Under the pieces are notes generated by a model. That model ran no database searches. It was not told the origin of the DNA and worked only from the letters and a program-made list of their open reading frames with translations. A DNA stretch of 64,000 bases from Streptomyces sp. CB01373. Lineage in GTDB: Bacteria; Actinomycetota; Actinomycetes; Streptomycetales; Streptomycetaceae. The stretch is from the NCBI RefSeq assembly GCF_002803075.1, contig NZ_NNBK01000012.1, forward strand, positions 434,001 to 498,000. Reading direction: 5' to 3'. Positions 1-8,687 of this stretch are shown here, piece after piece (positions within the stretch are counted from its first letter, which is position 1; every line of letters begins with the position of its first letter). A program made the translations under genes and the position numbers.

Positions 1-3000
1 CTGCTGGCCGGCGCCACCGCCGCCCGCAAGAAGGTCGCCTGGTGGCTCGTCGTCGGCTACCTCGGCCTGGTGATCCTCGGCGACGTCGTCGGCCTCGCCG
101 CCGGCGAGTACGCCGAGTCGGCGCCGTCCCTCGTGCTGTGCGGCCTGGCACTGGTGCTGCTGATCGCGGCCAGAGGCGAGTTCTACGCCGCCTCCCGCCG
201 CGGCGCCTGGTGGCGGGCGCTGGCCGTGCTGGCCGCCGGCCTCGCCGTGGCCGTCCTGGCCGGGTGGGGCCTGGTCGCGCTCCTGCCCGGCACCCTGCCC
301 TCCGGCCTGCACCTGGCGTGGTCCGCCAACCGGGTCCTGGGCGGACTCGTCTCCGCCCAGGACTTCGCCGGCCGCCCGCCGCGTCCGGTGACCTTCCTGC
401 TCGGCCTGTTCGGGGCACTCGCCCTGCTCAACGCCGCCGCCACACTGTTCCGTTCGCAGCGCCTCGAGGCGGCCCTGCACGGCGACGAGGAACCCCGCAT
501 CCGCGCCCTGCTCAAGGCCTACGGCGAGGACGACTCCCTCGGCTACTTCGCCACCCGCCGCGACAAGGCCGTCGTCTTCTCACCCAGCGGCAAGGCCGCC
601 GTCACCTACCGCGTCGAGACCGGTGTGTGCCTGGCCAGCGGCGATCCCGTCGGTGACCGCGAGGCCTGGCCGCACGCCATCGCCGCCTGGCTGGACGTCG
701 CCCGCCGCTACGCCTGGGCGCCCGCCGTCATGGGCGCCTCAGAGGAGGGCGCCCGCGCCTACGCCCGCGCCGGGCTCGGCGCCCTCCAGCTCGGCGACGA
801 GGCGATCGTGCACGTCGCCGGCTTCGACCTCGACGGCCGGGACATGCGCGTGACCCGCCAGGCCGTGCGCCGCGTCCGCCGCACCGGCGCCACCTGCCGC
901 ATCCGCCGGCACGCCACCCTCACCGACGCCGAGATGGAGGAGATCGTCGACAAGGCGGACGCCTGGCGCGACACCGAGACCGAGCGCGGATTCTCCATGG
1001 CACTGGACCGCCTGGGCGACCCGGCCGACGGAGACTGCCTCCTGGCCGAGGCCCTCGACACGGAAGGCCGGCTCCTCGCCCTGCTGTCCTTCGTGCCCTG
1101 GGGCCGCGACGGCGCCTCCCTCGACCTGATGCGCCGGGACCGCACCGCGCCCAACGGCGTCATGGAGTACATGGTCGCCGAGCTCTGCGCCACCGCCCCG
1201 AAACTCGGCGTACGCCGCCTCTCGCTGAACTTCGCGGTGTTCCGCTCGGTGTTCGAGGAGGGCGCCCGGATCGGAGCCGGGCCCGTGCTGCGGCTCTGGC
1301 GCGGCCTGCTGCTGTTCTTCTCCCGCTGGTGGCAGCTCGAAGCCCTGTACCGGTCCAACGCCAAGTACCACCCCGAGTGGTACCCGAGGTTCCTCTGCTA
1401 CGGCGAGACCGCCTCCCTCGCCCGGATCGGCCTGGCCTCCGGCATCGCCGAGGGCTTCGTCGCCGTACCCTCGCTGCGCAAGCTCTGGGGCAAGGGCCAC
1501 CCGGCCCACCCCGCCACCGGACCGCGCCCGGCCACCACCGAGGGCCTGCCCCCGCTCACGGCGCTCGGACTCGACGCGGGGGCACGGGCCGAAGCCGCCC
1601 GGACACACGCCGGCCTGCCCGAACAGGTCCGCGTCCGGCACGCGAAACTCGACCGGCTGCGCGCCGCCGGTACCGACCCCTACCCCGTGGGGACGAACAC
1701 CCGCACCCGCACCCTCGCCGAGGTCCGCGAAGGGGAGCAGCTCACCGTGGCCGGCCGCGTCCTGTTCGTCCGGGACTTCGGCGGCATCGTCTTCGTCGTG
1801 CTGCGCGACTGGTCGGGCGACCACCAACTCGCCCTCACCCGCGACCGGACAGGACCCGCCGCGCTGAAACGCTTCACCGCCGACACCGACATCGGCGACC
1901 ACATCAACGCCACCGGCCGGGCCGGACGGAGCGACCAGGGCGAACCCACCGTCTTCGTCACCTCCTGGCGGCTGCTCGGCAAGTGCCTGCGCCCCCTGCC
2001 CGACAAACACCGCGGACTGGCCGACCCCGAGGCCAAGGTGCGCCTGCGCTACCTCGACCTGGTCACCAGCCCCCGGGCCCGCGAGGTCGTCCGGATCCGC
2101 TCCACCGCCGTACAGGCCCTGCGCCAGGGACTGCTGGACCGCGGCTTCCTGGAGGTCGAGACGCCGATGCTCCAGCAGATCCACGGCGGCGCAAACGCCC
2201 GGCCCTTCACCACCCACAGCAACGCCTACGACCTCGACCTGTACCTGCGCATCGCACCCGAGCTGTATCTGAAGCGCCTGTGCGTCGGCGGTCTGGAGAA
2301 GGTCTTCGAGATGGGCCGCACCTTCCGCAACGAGGGCGTCTCCCCCAAGCACAACCCCGAGTTCACGATGCTGGAGGCCTACCAGGCCCACGCCGACTAC
2401 GACGTCATGCTCGACCTCGCCCGCGAGCTGGTCCAGGGCGCCGCCACCGCCGCCTTCGGCAGCCCGGTCGCCCACAAGGACGGCACGGCGTACGACATCT
2501 CCGGGCCCTGGCCGGTCAGGACCGTGCACGGCGCGATCTCCGAAGTGCTCGGGGAGGAGATCGGCCCGGGCACCGGCCCGGAGGCACTGCGCCGGCACTG
2601 CGACCGCGCCGGCGTGCCGTACACCGCGGACGACACACCCGGCGAGATCGTCCTGGAGATGTACGAGCGGCTGGTGGAGGAGCGCACCGGACCGCCGGTC
2701 TTCTACAAGGACTTCCCGACCGAGGTCTCCCCGCTCACCCGGCAGCACCGCACCGACCCGCGGCTCGCCGAACGCTGGGACCTGGTGGCCTTCGGCACCG
2801 AACTGGGCACCGCCTACTCCGAGCTCACCGACCCCGTCGAACAGCGCCGCCGGCTGACCGCCCAGTCCCTGCTCGCCGCCGGGGGCGACCCGGAGGCGAT
2901 GGAACTGGACGAGGACTTCCTCGACGCCCTCGAGTACGCCATGCCGCCCACCGGCGGCCTCGGCCTCGGTGTCGACCGGCTGGTCATGTTCCTCACCGGC

Positions 3001-3048
3001 CTGACGATCCGTGAGACGCTGCCGTTCCCCCTGGTGCGCCACCGCTGA
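1..3048 (+). CDS. lysX: Bifunctional lysylphosphatidylglycerol synthetase / lysyl-tRNA synthetase LysX, 5' end outside window
   Basis: The frame is open from base 1, so the start lies upstream; 1015 residues are visible. The order is hydrophobic membrane segments (about 10-150), a DUF2156-type lysyltransferase domain (about 155-480), an OB-fold (about 590-700) and a class II lysyl-tRNA synthetase core to the end. Class II motif 2 is seen as FEMGRTFRNEG and motif 3 as GLGLGVDRLVMF. Proteins of this kind charge tRNA with lysine and transfer the lysine to phosphatidylglycerol, which lowers membrane negative charge and raises resistance to cationic peptides. The complete protein is normally about 1100 residues, so only a short N-terminal piece is missing. 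The next gene begins 144 bp downstream with no obvious coupling. Confidence 0.93.
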   Translation: MLAGATAARKKVAWWLVVGYLGLVILGDVVGLAAGEYAESAPSLVLCGLALVLLIAARGEFYAASRRGAWWRALAVLAAGLAVAVLAGWGLVALLPGTLPSGLHLAWSANRVLGGLVSAQDFAGRPPRPVTFLLGLFGALALLNAAATLFRSQRLEAALHGDEEPRIRALLKAYGEDDSLGYFATRRDKAVVFSPSGKAAVTYRVETGVCLASGDPVGDREAWPHAIAAWLDVARRYAWAPAVMGASEEGARAYARAGLGALQLGDEAIVHVAGFDLDGRDMRVTRQAVRRVRRTGATCRIRRHATLTDAEMEEIVDKADAWRDTETERGFSMALDRLGDPADGDCLLAEALDTEGRLLALLSFVPWGRDGASLDLMRRDRTAPNGVMEYMVAELCATAPKLGVRRLSLNFAVFRSVFEEGARIGAGPVLRLWRGLLLFFSRWWQLEALYRSNAKYHPEWYPRFLCYGETASLARIGLASGIAEGFVAVPSLRKLWGKGHPAHPATGPRPATTEGLPPLTALGLDAGARAEAARTHAGLPEQVRVRHAKLDRLRAAGTDPYPVGTNTRTRTLAEVREGEQLTVAGRVLFVRDFGGIVFVVLRDWSGDHQLALTRDRTGPAALKRFTADTDIGDHINATGRAGRSDQGEPTVFVTSWRLLGKCLRPLPDKHRGLADPEAKVRLRYLDLVTSPRAREVVRIRSTAVQALRQGLLDRGFLEVETPMLQQIHGGANARPFTTHSNAYDLDLYLRIAPELYLKRLCVGGLEKVFEMGRTFRNEGVSPKHNPEFTMLEAYQAHADYDVMLDLARELVQGAATAAFGSPVAHKDGTAYDISGPWPVRTVHGAISEVLGEEIGPGTGPEALRRHCDRAGVPYTADDTPGEIVLEMYERLVEERTGPPVFYKDFPTEVSPLTRQHRTDPRLAERWDLVAFGTELGTAYSELTDPVEQRRRLTAQSLLAAGGDPEAMELDEDFLDALEYAMPPTGGLGLGVDRLVMFLTGLTIRETLPFPLVRHR

Positions 3049-3192
3049 GGCACCCTCCGCGGCACATCCGCGGCACCCGCCGAAGCTCCCGTCGAGGCAC
3101 CCGCGCGCAACTGCCGCCGGGCGCTGGGCCGGGCGGGTGCTTTCGTCGCGCCGTCCCGGGGGAGGGGCACAACGCCCGGACACTGATGACTC

Positions 3193-4035
3193 ATGAAGAA
3201 GGATCAGTTGCTCACCCGGCGCCGGGCGTTGCTCGCCGGTGCCGTCGCGCTCGGAGCGGCGGGAGCGGCCGGCACAGCCGGTCTGCTTCTCTCCGGTTCC
3301 TCCGACACACCGGTACCGCCCGCCCCCGCCGCGGGCCCCGAGGCGCGCAGCGCCCTCAAGCCCTCCGCCTACCGTCTGAGCCCCCTGGCCGGCGACGCCC
3401 CGCAGCGGGCGGCGCCGCTGCCGGCCAGGGTGCGGACCTCGCCGATCCTGCGGTTCTCCGGACGCGGCGACACCATGATGCTGACGTTCGACGACGGACC
3501 CCACCCCGAGTTCACCCCGCACGTCCTGGACATCCTGGCCCAGTACGACGTCCGGGCCACCTTCATGGTCTGCGGGGAGATGGCCGACTGGAACAGGGAC
3601 CTGCTGGCCCGGATGGCCGACGAGGGACACGTCGTCGGCAACCACACCTGGAGCCACCCGCTGCTCACCCAGCTCGACCGCCGCGGCATCCGCAGCGAGC
3701 TCGAACGCACCAGCGACGTCATCGAGAAGGCCTACGGCGAACGGCCGTTGTGGTTCCGCGCCCCCTACGGCGCCTGGAACCGCGACGTGTTCAAGCTCAA
3801 CGCCGAACTGGGCATGGAGCCGCTGGCCTGGAGCGTCGACAGCCTCGACTGGACCACGCCCGGCACCGGCGCCATCGTGCGCCGGATCGAGAGCGGCGCC
3901 GCCCCCGGGGTCGTCGTGCTCTCCCACGACGCCGGGGGCGACCGCTCGCAGACCGTCCGCGCGCTGCGCAAGTACCTCCCCAAGCTCCTCGACGACGGCC
4001 GCCACTTCACCGTGCCGCGCCGGCAGTACACCTGA
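3193..4035 (+). CDS. Secreted polysaccharide deacetylase (NodB homology domain, CE4)
   Basis: 280 residues. The N terminus has a Tat-like signal (TRRRALLAGAVALG) followed by an Ala/Pro linker, so the enzyme should act outside the membrane. All NodB motifs are visible: TFDDGP (98-103, catalytic Asp and metal Asp), HTWSH (151-155, the two metal histidines), RAPYG (189-193) and LSHD (243-246). The family removes N-acetyl groups from peptidoglycan, chitin or related glycans; the substrate here cannot be told from sequence. The start has no strong ribosome binding site, but the signal peptide fits it. The gene stands alone between lysX and the convergent sortase. Confidence 0.9.
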   Translation: MKKDQLLTRRRALLAGAVALGAAGAAGTAGLLLSGSSDTPVPPAPAAGPEARSALKPSAYRLSPLAGDAPQRAAPLPARVRTSPILRFSGRGDTMMLTFDDGPHPEFTPHVLDILAQYDVRATFMVCGEMADWNRDLLARMADEGHVVGNHTWSHPLLTQLDRRGIRSELERTSDVIEKAYGERPLWFRAPYGAWNRDVFKLNAELGMEPLAWSVDSLDWTTPGTGAIVRRIESGAAPGVVVLSHDAGGDRSQTVRALRKYLPKLLDDGRHFTVPRRQYT

Positions 4036-4080
4036 GCCGGCCCCCGCGCACGGCCCGCCGCCCGCCCGGCCGGGGTCCGC

Positions 4081-4758
4081 TCAGCGGACCTCGACCAGGC
4101 GGGCGAACACGACGACGTTCCCCTGATATCCGGTCTGCTTCGTGTAACCGCCGCCGCAAGTGATGACCCGCAGTTCCGGAGTTCCCTTCGAGCCGTACAC
4201 ACGGTCTCCCGGGAAATCGTCCTTCTGGAACACCTCGACGCCGTACACCTCGAACACGGCCGTCTTTCCGTCCTGGCGGTCGATTTCGACGCGGTTTCCC
4301 TTCTGCAGGGCGCCGAGCCCGTAGAACACGGCGGGTCCCGCCTTGTTGTCCACATGGCCGACGACGACCGACGTGCCGTCTTCCCCCGGCGTGACCGCGC
4401 CGTTGAACCAGCCGGCCAGATTCGGGTCCTCCGGCGGCGGCGCGGCGACCCAGCCGTCCGGGTCCACGCCGACCGGTGTGACGGGCGCGTCGACCTGGAT
4501 CACCGGGATCCTGATCCGGTCCGGCACCGAGCGCGACACGGACTGAAGGCCCGTCGCCGAGGGGAGCGGCGTGTGCCTGATGTCCGGCGCTGCCGCCGTC
4601 GCGGGCTGGGGCGGGCCGACGTCGAACTCCCCGGAGCCGTTGCGGATCAGGGCGAGTCCGGTCAGCAGGGCCAGCGCTATCACGCCCCACGGCGCACGCC
4701 TCCTCCGTGGCTCCCGCTCCTCCTCCTCGATGAATCCGGTCAGCTCTCTCGCAGGCAT
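4081..4758 (-). CDS. Class F sortase
   Basis: 225 residues: a charged cytoplasmic N terminus, one membrane segment (about 24-38), a Pro-rich spacer, then the sortase domain. The catalytic triad is visible as His135 in VVVGHVD, Cys201 in VITCGG and Arg220 near the C terminus. Sortases cleave a C-terminal sorting signal and attach the protein to cell-wall peptidoglycan. The two following genes encode secreted glycine-rich proteins with a C-terminal hydrophobic stretch and basic tail, so they are the likely partners. A GAGAGGGG ribosome binding site precedes the ATG. It is divergent from the gene at 5091, and the roughly 330 bp between them must hold both promoters. Confidence 0.88.
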   Translation of the reverse strand: MPARELTGFIEEEEREPRRRRAPWGVIALALLTGLALIRNGSGEFDVGPPQPATAAAPDIRHTPLPSATGLQSVSRSVPDRIRIPVIQVDAPVTPVGVDPDGWVAAPPPEDPNLAGWFNGAVTPGEDGTSVVVGHVDNKAGPAVFYGLGALQKGNRVEIDRQDGKTAVFEVYGVEVFQKDDFPGDRVYGSKGTPELRVITCGGGYTKQTGYQGNVVVFARLVEVR

Positions 4759-5090
4759 TCGACAACCCCTCTCGACCCGGCCGTCGCCGTGTCAGTCGCG
4801 CATGCGAGAACGCTAATTCCGGCGCGCGCAACCGGCGACGTGGCGCATGCGAACGGGTGGCGGGGCGGTTTTCCCGTGCGCCATCCGAGGCGGTCCGTAA
4901 GGGTCATTTCTGACGGTCCGTGACCTGCGTCGATCTTCAATGGGGTGAAGGTCCCGGTGGATTCGCTCACCGAGACGGACCAGCCCCGAAATGCGCCCGC
5001 GTGGAGTGCGTCCGAGGGTCGGTAGCGGGAGGTGCTTTCTCACCGATCGACCGGGTACGGGTCCCCGGGGCGCCTTCCGCGGAGGATCAC

Positions 5091-6242
5091 ATGCGTACTG
5101 CTCGTACCCTCTTGGCCCCCTCGGTCCCCTTGGTGGTGCTGGCCGCGGCGGTCGCCGCGGTCGGGATCGCCGCCCCGGCGGCCGCGGCGAAGGGCGGCGA
5201 AGTCCCCGGCGTGGCACGGGACGGCGGGGTGGGAGGCGCCCACGGAGGCGGTGGCCACGGAGGAGGTGGCCCAGGGGGTGGACCCGGAGGCGGCCCCGGA
5301 GGGGGTCCGGGATTCGGGCCGGGGTTCGGACCCGGAGTGGGTCCGGGGTTCGGATTCGGTCCCGGGGTCGGCCCAGGGTTCGGATTCGGTCCCGGGGTCG
5401 GCGGCTTCGGCGAGTTCCGCGGCTTCGGCGAGTTCGGCGAGTTCCGTGGCTTCGGCGAGTTCCGAGGTCGCCCGGGGGACCGGTTCGGTGAGTTCCGCGG
5501 GTTCGGTGAGTGGCGCGGTCCCGGCCGGGGTGAGAGGTTCGGCGAGTTCCCCGGCTTCGGTCCGGGGCCCGGAGTCGGCGGCTTCGGCGGGAACTTCGGC
5601 GGTCCTGGCGGCTTCGGCGGTCCGGGCGGTCCCGGTGGTCCTGGCGGTCCTGGCGGTCCTGGCGGTCCTGGCGGTCCCGGCGGGCTCGGCGGCGTGGGGG
5701 GCTTCGACAAGGGAGGCGAGGGCGCGGCTCCCGGCGTCGGTCCTGGTGGCGGTCTGGGCGTCGGTCCCGGTGGCGGTCTCGGCGTCGGTCCCGGGAACGG
5801 TTCTGTCGGTCGCGGCGGTGCTCCCGGCCACGGTGCGGGCGGCCTCAACAGCATCGTGCCCATGCCCGGTGTGATCGCCCGCGGCGGTCAGCTGGTGGTC
5901 ACGATCGACGGCTGCCGCAACGGCGGGACCATGTCGTCGAACGTGTTCTCCCGGGCCACGGTGCGGCCGTTCGACGAAGCCGGCGAGCGCGCGCAGGGTG
6001 TCGTGACCATCCGCGACGACGCCCGTCCCGGCACCTACGACATCACGGTCGACTGCAACGGCCGGCGGCTGACCCGGCCGGCGGCCTTCACCGTCGTCGG
6101 CGGTGTCCGCGGTGGAGTGGGCGGCGGCATCACCACCGGTGCCACCCCGGCCGACATGGCCATCGGCGGCGGGCTGATGGCCGCGGGCGCGGTCGGCGGC
6201 GGCGTCCTCTGGATGCGGCGCCGCGCCGACAAGCGCTCCTGA
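5091..6242 (+). CDS. Glycine-rich repetitive surface protein with C-terminal membrane anchor, likely sortase partner
   Basis: 383 residues from the ATG at 5091, chosen because GGAGG (5081) sits just upstream and a signal peptide ending in AAAA follows directly. The frame is open further upstream but has no better start. After the signal comes a low-complexity stretch (about 40-230) of GGP, GFGPG and GFGEFRGFGEF repeats resembling silk or collagen. A conserved globular part follows (about 255-345, with a likely disulfide between the cysteines of DGCRNGG and VDCNGR). Then come a hydrophobic segment and the tail WMRRRADKRS. No LPXTG or LAXTG motif is obvious; TTGATP just before the membrane segment is where a class F signal would lie. 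Probably exported and held at the cell surface. Confidence 0.75.
   Translation: MRTARTLLAPSVPLVVLAAAVAAVGIAAPAAAAKGGEVPGVARDGGVGGAHGGGGHGGGGPGGGPGGGPGGGPGFGPGFGPGVGPGFGFGPGVGPGFGFGPGVGGFGEFRGFGEFGEFRGFGEFRGRPGDRFGEFRGFGEWRGPGRGERFGEFPGFGPGPGVGGFGGNFGGPGGFGGPGGPGGPGGPGGPGGPGGPGGLGGVGGFDKGGEGAAPGVGPGGGLGVGPGGGLGVGPGNGSVGRGGAPGHGAGGLNSIVPMPGVIARGGQLVVTIDGCRNGGTMSSNVFSRATVRPFDEAGERAQGVVTIRDDARPGTYDITVDCNGRRLTRPAAFTVVGGVRGGVGGGITTGATPADMAIGGGLMAAGAVGGGVLWMRRRADKRS
5614..5690 (+). repeat. In-gene 9-bp tandem repeat encoding Gly-Gly-Pro
   Basis: About eight consecutive near-identical 9-bp units of the form GGCGGTCCT, with occasional C for T at the third position, lie inside the glycine-rich gene and encode successive GGP triplets. 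The unit is a multiple of three, so copy-number change by slippage would lengthen or shorten the protein without breaking the frame. Confidence 0.8.
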
Positions 6243-6255
6243 CGGCCCCGCCCCG

Positions 6256-6288
6256 GATCCGGCCCCGCTCCCTGTGCGGGGCCGGATC
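6256..6288 (+). terminator. Hairpin terminator after the glycine-rich gene
   Basis: A perfect 12-bp stem (arms 6256-6267 and 6277-6288) with a 9-nt loop starts 14 bp after the stop codon. There is no long T tract, as is common for Streptomyces terminators. Confidence 0.7.
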
Positions 6289-6320
6289 TCTTCGTGCCCG
6301 CGGGGACTTCGTCCAGGGCC

Positions 6321-6360
6321 CGCGCGCACCGGGGGCGTCCCGCGCGCACCGGGGGCGTCC
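6321..6360. repeat. 20-bp direct duplication
   Basis: The unit CGCGCGCACCGGGGGCGTCC occurs twice head to tail between two terminator-like hairpins in the intergenic region of convergent genes. No function is evident; it looks like a local duplication. Confidence 0.7.
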
Positions 6361-6370
6361 GCTCACACCG

Positions 6371-6415
6371 ACAGGCCTTCGCCCGGACCTGGAGAGGTCC
6401 GGGGCGAAGGCCTGT
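6371..6415. terminator. Bidirectional hairpin terminator between convergent genes
   Basis: A 20-bp stem with one bulged base (arms 6371-6390 and 6395-6415) and a short loop lies just beyond the stop codon of the leftward gene at 6434. It is placed to stop transcription from both sides. Confidence 0.72.
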
Positions 6416-6433
6416 CCCTGGGAAGGGGCGCGG

Positions 6434-6844
6434 TCAGGCGGCGCCCTCCTCGCCGGTGCGCCGGCGGGAGAGGCAGTACGCCGTGCCGAGCGAGCCGCCG
6501 ATGAGCGCGGTGCCCATGCCGATCTGCTTCAGGTCGAAACCGCCCACGGTTCCGCCCACACCCGCGCGGACGCCGTGCCGGTAGTGGTCCGATCCGCCGC
6601 CGCGGCCGCCGAAGCGGCCCTCGTCGTCGTCATCGCCGTAGCCGGAGCGGCCGTTGCCGCCGCCGTGGGAGCGTCCGCCCCCACCGGAGTAGCGGCCCTC
6701 GTCACCGCCGCCACCTCCGTACGAGCGGCCGTCGCCGTTGCCGTAGGAGTGGCTGTCACCGGCGCTGGCGACGGCGGCCGGCGCGCAGAAGGTGAGGGCG
6801 CAGACGCCCAGTAGTGCGGCCGAGACAACACCTGTTACGCGCAT
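6434..6844 (-). CDS. Small Gly/Ser/Tyr-rich secreted protein with C-terminal membrane anchor
   Basis: 136 residues. A signal peptide (about 1-28, ending AAVASA) is followed by a low-complexity Gly-rich region with SYG, GGG and short acidic (DDDDE) runs. A conserved C-terminal block follows: FDLKQIGMGTALIGGSLG, a hydrophobic stretch, and the basic tail SRRRTGEEGAA. The layout matches the larger glycine-rich protein at 5091 and both flank the class F sortase, so I infer a second surface-anchored partner. An AGGAC-type ribosome binding site is present. The sequence gives no catalytic motif. Confidence 0.7.
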   Translation of the reverse strand: MRVTGVVSAALLGVCALTFCAPAAVASAGDSHSYGNGDGRSYGGGGGDEGRYSGGGGRSHGGGNGRSGYGDDDDEGRFGGRGGGSDHYRHGVRAGVGGTVGGFDLKQIGMGTALIGGSLGTAYCLSRRRTGEEGAA

Positions 6845-7004
6845 GATGGGTCCTCCGGTCCCCGAGGAGCAGCAGCGGTCCTGTTCCGCTTGTGCCGGAT
6901 ATGCGCCTCGCTGACCAAAACGCTAGGGAGGTGTGCACCGCGGCGCGATTGCACCCGGGCGAACGGGGCAACGGTTGCGCCGCCCAGGGGATTCGCGGGT
7001 CACG

Positions 7005-7769
7005 TCACCGCGTCAGATGGGGGAACAGGTCCAGGAACGGTCCGGCGGTGGCCGAGACTCCGCGGCTGTAGGGGGCGTCGAAGTCCCAGATCAGGAAGAG
7101 GAGGAAGGTGATCAGCGCGGAGAACAGCCCCGCGAGGATCAGCTCCCGCCTTGTGCGCCGGATCTGGAGCGCGAACACCATGCCGATGGTGATGACGCCC
7201 CCCGAGAGCAGGCCGAACCACACCACCCCCGGCATCGTCGCCCCCATGGAGCCTGCGCGTGCGGTGCGGGCCTGGGAGGCGGCGGCCACCTGGTCCACCA
7301 GCGGCTGGTAGGCCTGCGCCTCGAAGTCCGTCTTGGGCTGGTAGTCGGTGACGTCGGCGCGGACGCGTTCCATCAGTTCGTCGCCCCGCGTGGTGACGCG
7401 GCCGTGGTCGGCCATGGTCTTCCACTCGGTGGTCACGACGTGTCCGGCGTAGGCGTCGACGTCGGCGCGGATGCGGTCGCGGACGTCGGCCGGATAGACG
7501 CGGACGCGTTCGGAGACCTCGTGCAGCGCCTGGGCCTCCGCCTGGACGTGGTCCTGGGCGGCGACGCGCGCCTCCCAGACTCCGGCGATGGCCAGACCCA
7601 GCACGATCGCGTAGACCACGCCGATCCACATGGTCATGTACTCGATGACGTCCGGAGTCTCGCTGGGATCGTCGTCCACGGCCTTCGTGCGGTGCCGCAG
7701 GACGGTGATGACGACGACCACCGCACAGGCGGCCAGCATCGCGAGAAGGAGAACAAGCCATTCCGACAA
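7005..7769 (-). CDS. DUF4239 (bestrophin-like) membrane protein
   Basis: 254 residues. Two N-terminal membrane segments (about 4-22 and 46-64) are followed by a roughly 115-residue soluble helical region and two C-terminal membrane segments (about 178-200 and 211-228), the usual DUF4239 layout. The start is TTG, supported by GGAGG at 7776-7780 six bases upstream; ATG codons nearby are in another frame. Function is unknown; distant similarity to bestrophin-type channels has been proposed for the family. It lies 16 bp behind the proline-rich gene and is probably co-transcribed with it. Confidence 0.8.
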   Translation of the reverse strand: MSEWLVLLLAMLAACAVVVVITVLRHRTKAVDDDPSETPDVIEYMTMWIGVVYAIVLGLAIAGVWEARVAAQDHVQAEAQALHEVSERVRVYPADVRDRIRADVDAYAGHVVTTEWKTMADHGRVTTRGDELMERVRADVTDYQPKTDFEAQAYQPLVDQVAAASQARTARAGSMGATMPGVVWFGLLSGGVITIGMVFALQIRRTRRELILAGLFSALITFLLFLIWDFDAPYSRGVSATAGPFLDLFPHLTR

Positions 7770-7785
7770 CGGGTTCCTCCAGGGG

Positions 7786-8427
7786 TCAGCGCGGGCGGAG
7801 CGCGGCCACGGCGGCCAGTGCGGGCACCGCGATGAGCAGGACGTAGGTGAGGGGCGAGGGGCTGCGCCGGGGTGTCGCCCGGTGCGGCTGGGCGTGGTGG
7901 CGCGGGAAGGTCACCGGTGCCACGGACGGGCTGGGACGGGGCTTGGGGGCCGGTCTTGGGGCCGGCGGCGGAGGCGGTGCGGGCGGCGGGGGTGGTGGGG
8001 GAGCAGGCCGGGCCTGCGGAGCGGCCGGGGCCGGGCGCGGAGGTGGCGGGGGTTCGGGAGCGGGGGTGGGCCTGGGCTTCGGTGGCGGGGTGTGCTCGGG
8101 CGGCGGCGGCGGCGGCGGAGGCGGAGGCGGAGGTGGCGTGGGCGTCGGGGTGGGCGTGGGCGTCGGTGTCGGGGTGGGGCTCGGGCTGGGCGTCGGCGTC
8201 GGTGTCGGCCTCCGGCACGGCGGTGGAAGGGGCGGAAAGGAGGGCCAGGAGCCGCCGGCCACCGCCACCGCCTCCATGCCGTCCGGGCCCGTGGAGGCGT
8301 ACGCGCAGGCGTCGGCCGCAGCCGGGGCGGCTCCGCCCACACACGTCCATGCCAGCAGGGCCGGCGCCAACACCCGCAGCATCAGGGCGGATCGCGTCGG
8401 TTCGGGTCGTTGCACGAGCGAGATCAT
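7786..8427 (-). CDS. Secreted proline-rich (Thr-Pro repeat) protein
   Basis: About 213 residues from the ATG at 8427; a second ATG 15 codons in would also leave a complete signal peptide (LRVLAPALLAW...). The mature part has a short region with three cysteines, then a long stretch of alternating Thr-Pro/Ser-Pro, poly-Pro and Lys/Arg-Pro, and a final hydrophobic segment (YVLLIAVPALAAVAAL) with a short basic tail that probably anchors it. Such Pro-rich stretches commonly span the cell wall. No enzymatic domain is visible. No clear ribosome binding site is seen, so the start is uncertain. It probably forms a two-gene unit with the DUF4239 gene. Confidence 0.6.
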   Translation of the reverse strand: MISLVQRPEPTRSALMLRVLAPALLAWTCVGGAAPAAADACAYASTGPDGMEAVAVAGGSWPSFPPLPPPCRRPTPTPTPSPSPTPTPTPTPTPTPTPPPPPPPPPPPPPEHTPPPKPRPTPAPEPPPPPRPAPAAPQARPAPPPPPPPAPPPPPAPRPAPKPRPSPSVAPVTFPRHHAQPHRATPRRSPSPLTYVLLIAVPALAAVAALRPR

Positions 8428-8592
8428 GAGCTGTCGTGGACCAGGGCACGCCGCGGTGGGCGCGGATTGCCCCGAAGGGGGGAAACCACAGGTCGGAGGG
8501 TTTGATCGGCGGTCCGGTGCGCCGCCCCCGATGGGTACGCGCGTACGGGGTGGCACGAGGCGCGTCACAGGTTGCGGAAATAAATCGCGGCC

Positions 8593-8610
8593 GCGGTTGA
8601 ACACAACCGC
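8593..8610. promoter_or_regulatory. Perfect inverted repeat upstream of the lipoprotein gene
   Basis: GCGGTTG-AACA-CAACCGC is a perfect 7-bp inverted repeat with a 4-nt spacer, 78 bp before the lipoprotein start in the divergent intergenic region (8428-8687). It could be a regulator operator or a leader hairpin; sequence alone does not decide. Confidence 0.4.
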
Positions 8611-8687
8611 CTGTGCCGTCCGTACCCAGTGTCGTGCGGCGGCGCAGTAGGGCGTTGCAACACCATAAGGATTATGAGGAGTTGACG

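Noticed and set aside
739..4005. Very long open frame antisense to lysX and the deacetylase gene
   Set aside because: High GC leaves antisense frames open; the product is low-complexity Gly/Ala/Val/Gln-rich and lacks a domain, while the plus-strand genes have clear catalytic motifs.
4920..5090. Upstream extension of the glycine-rich gene to 4920
   Set aside because: No signal peptide or ribosome binding site supports it; the ATG at 5091 has GGAGG and begins a proper signal peptide.
5614..5690. Short regular repeats as a possible CRISPR array
   Set aside because: The units are 9 bp with no spacers and encode GGP in frame within a secreted protein gene.
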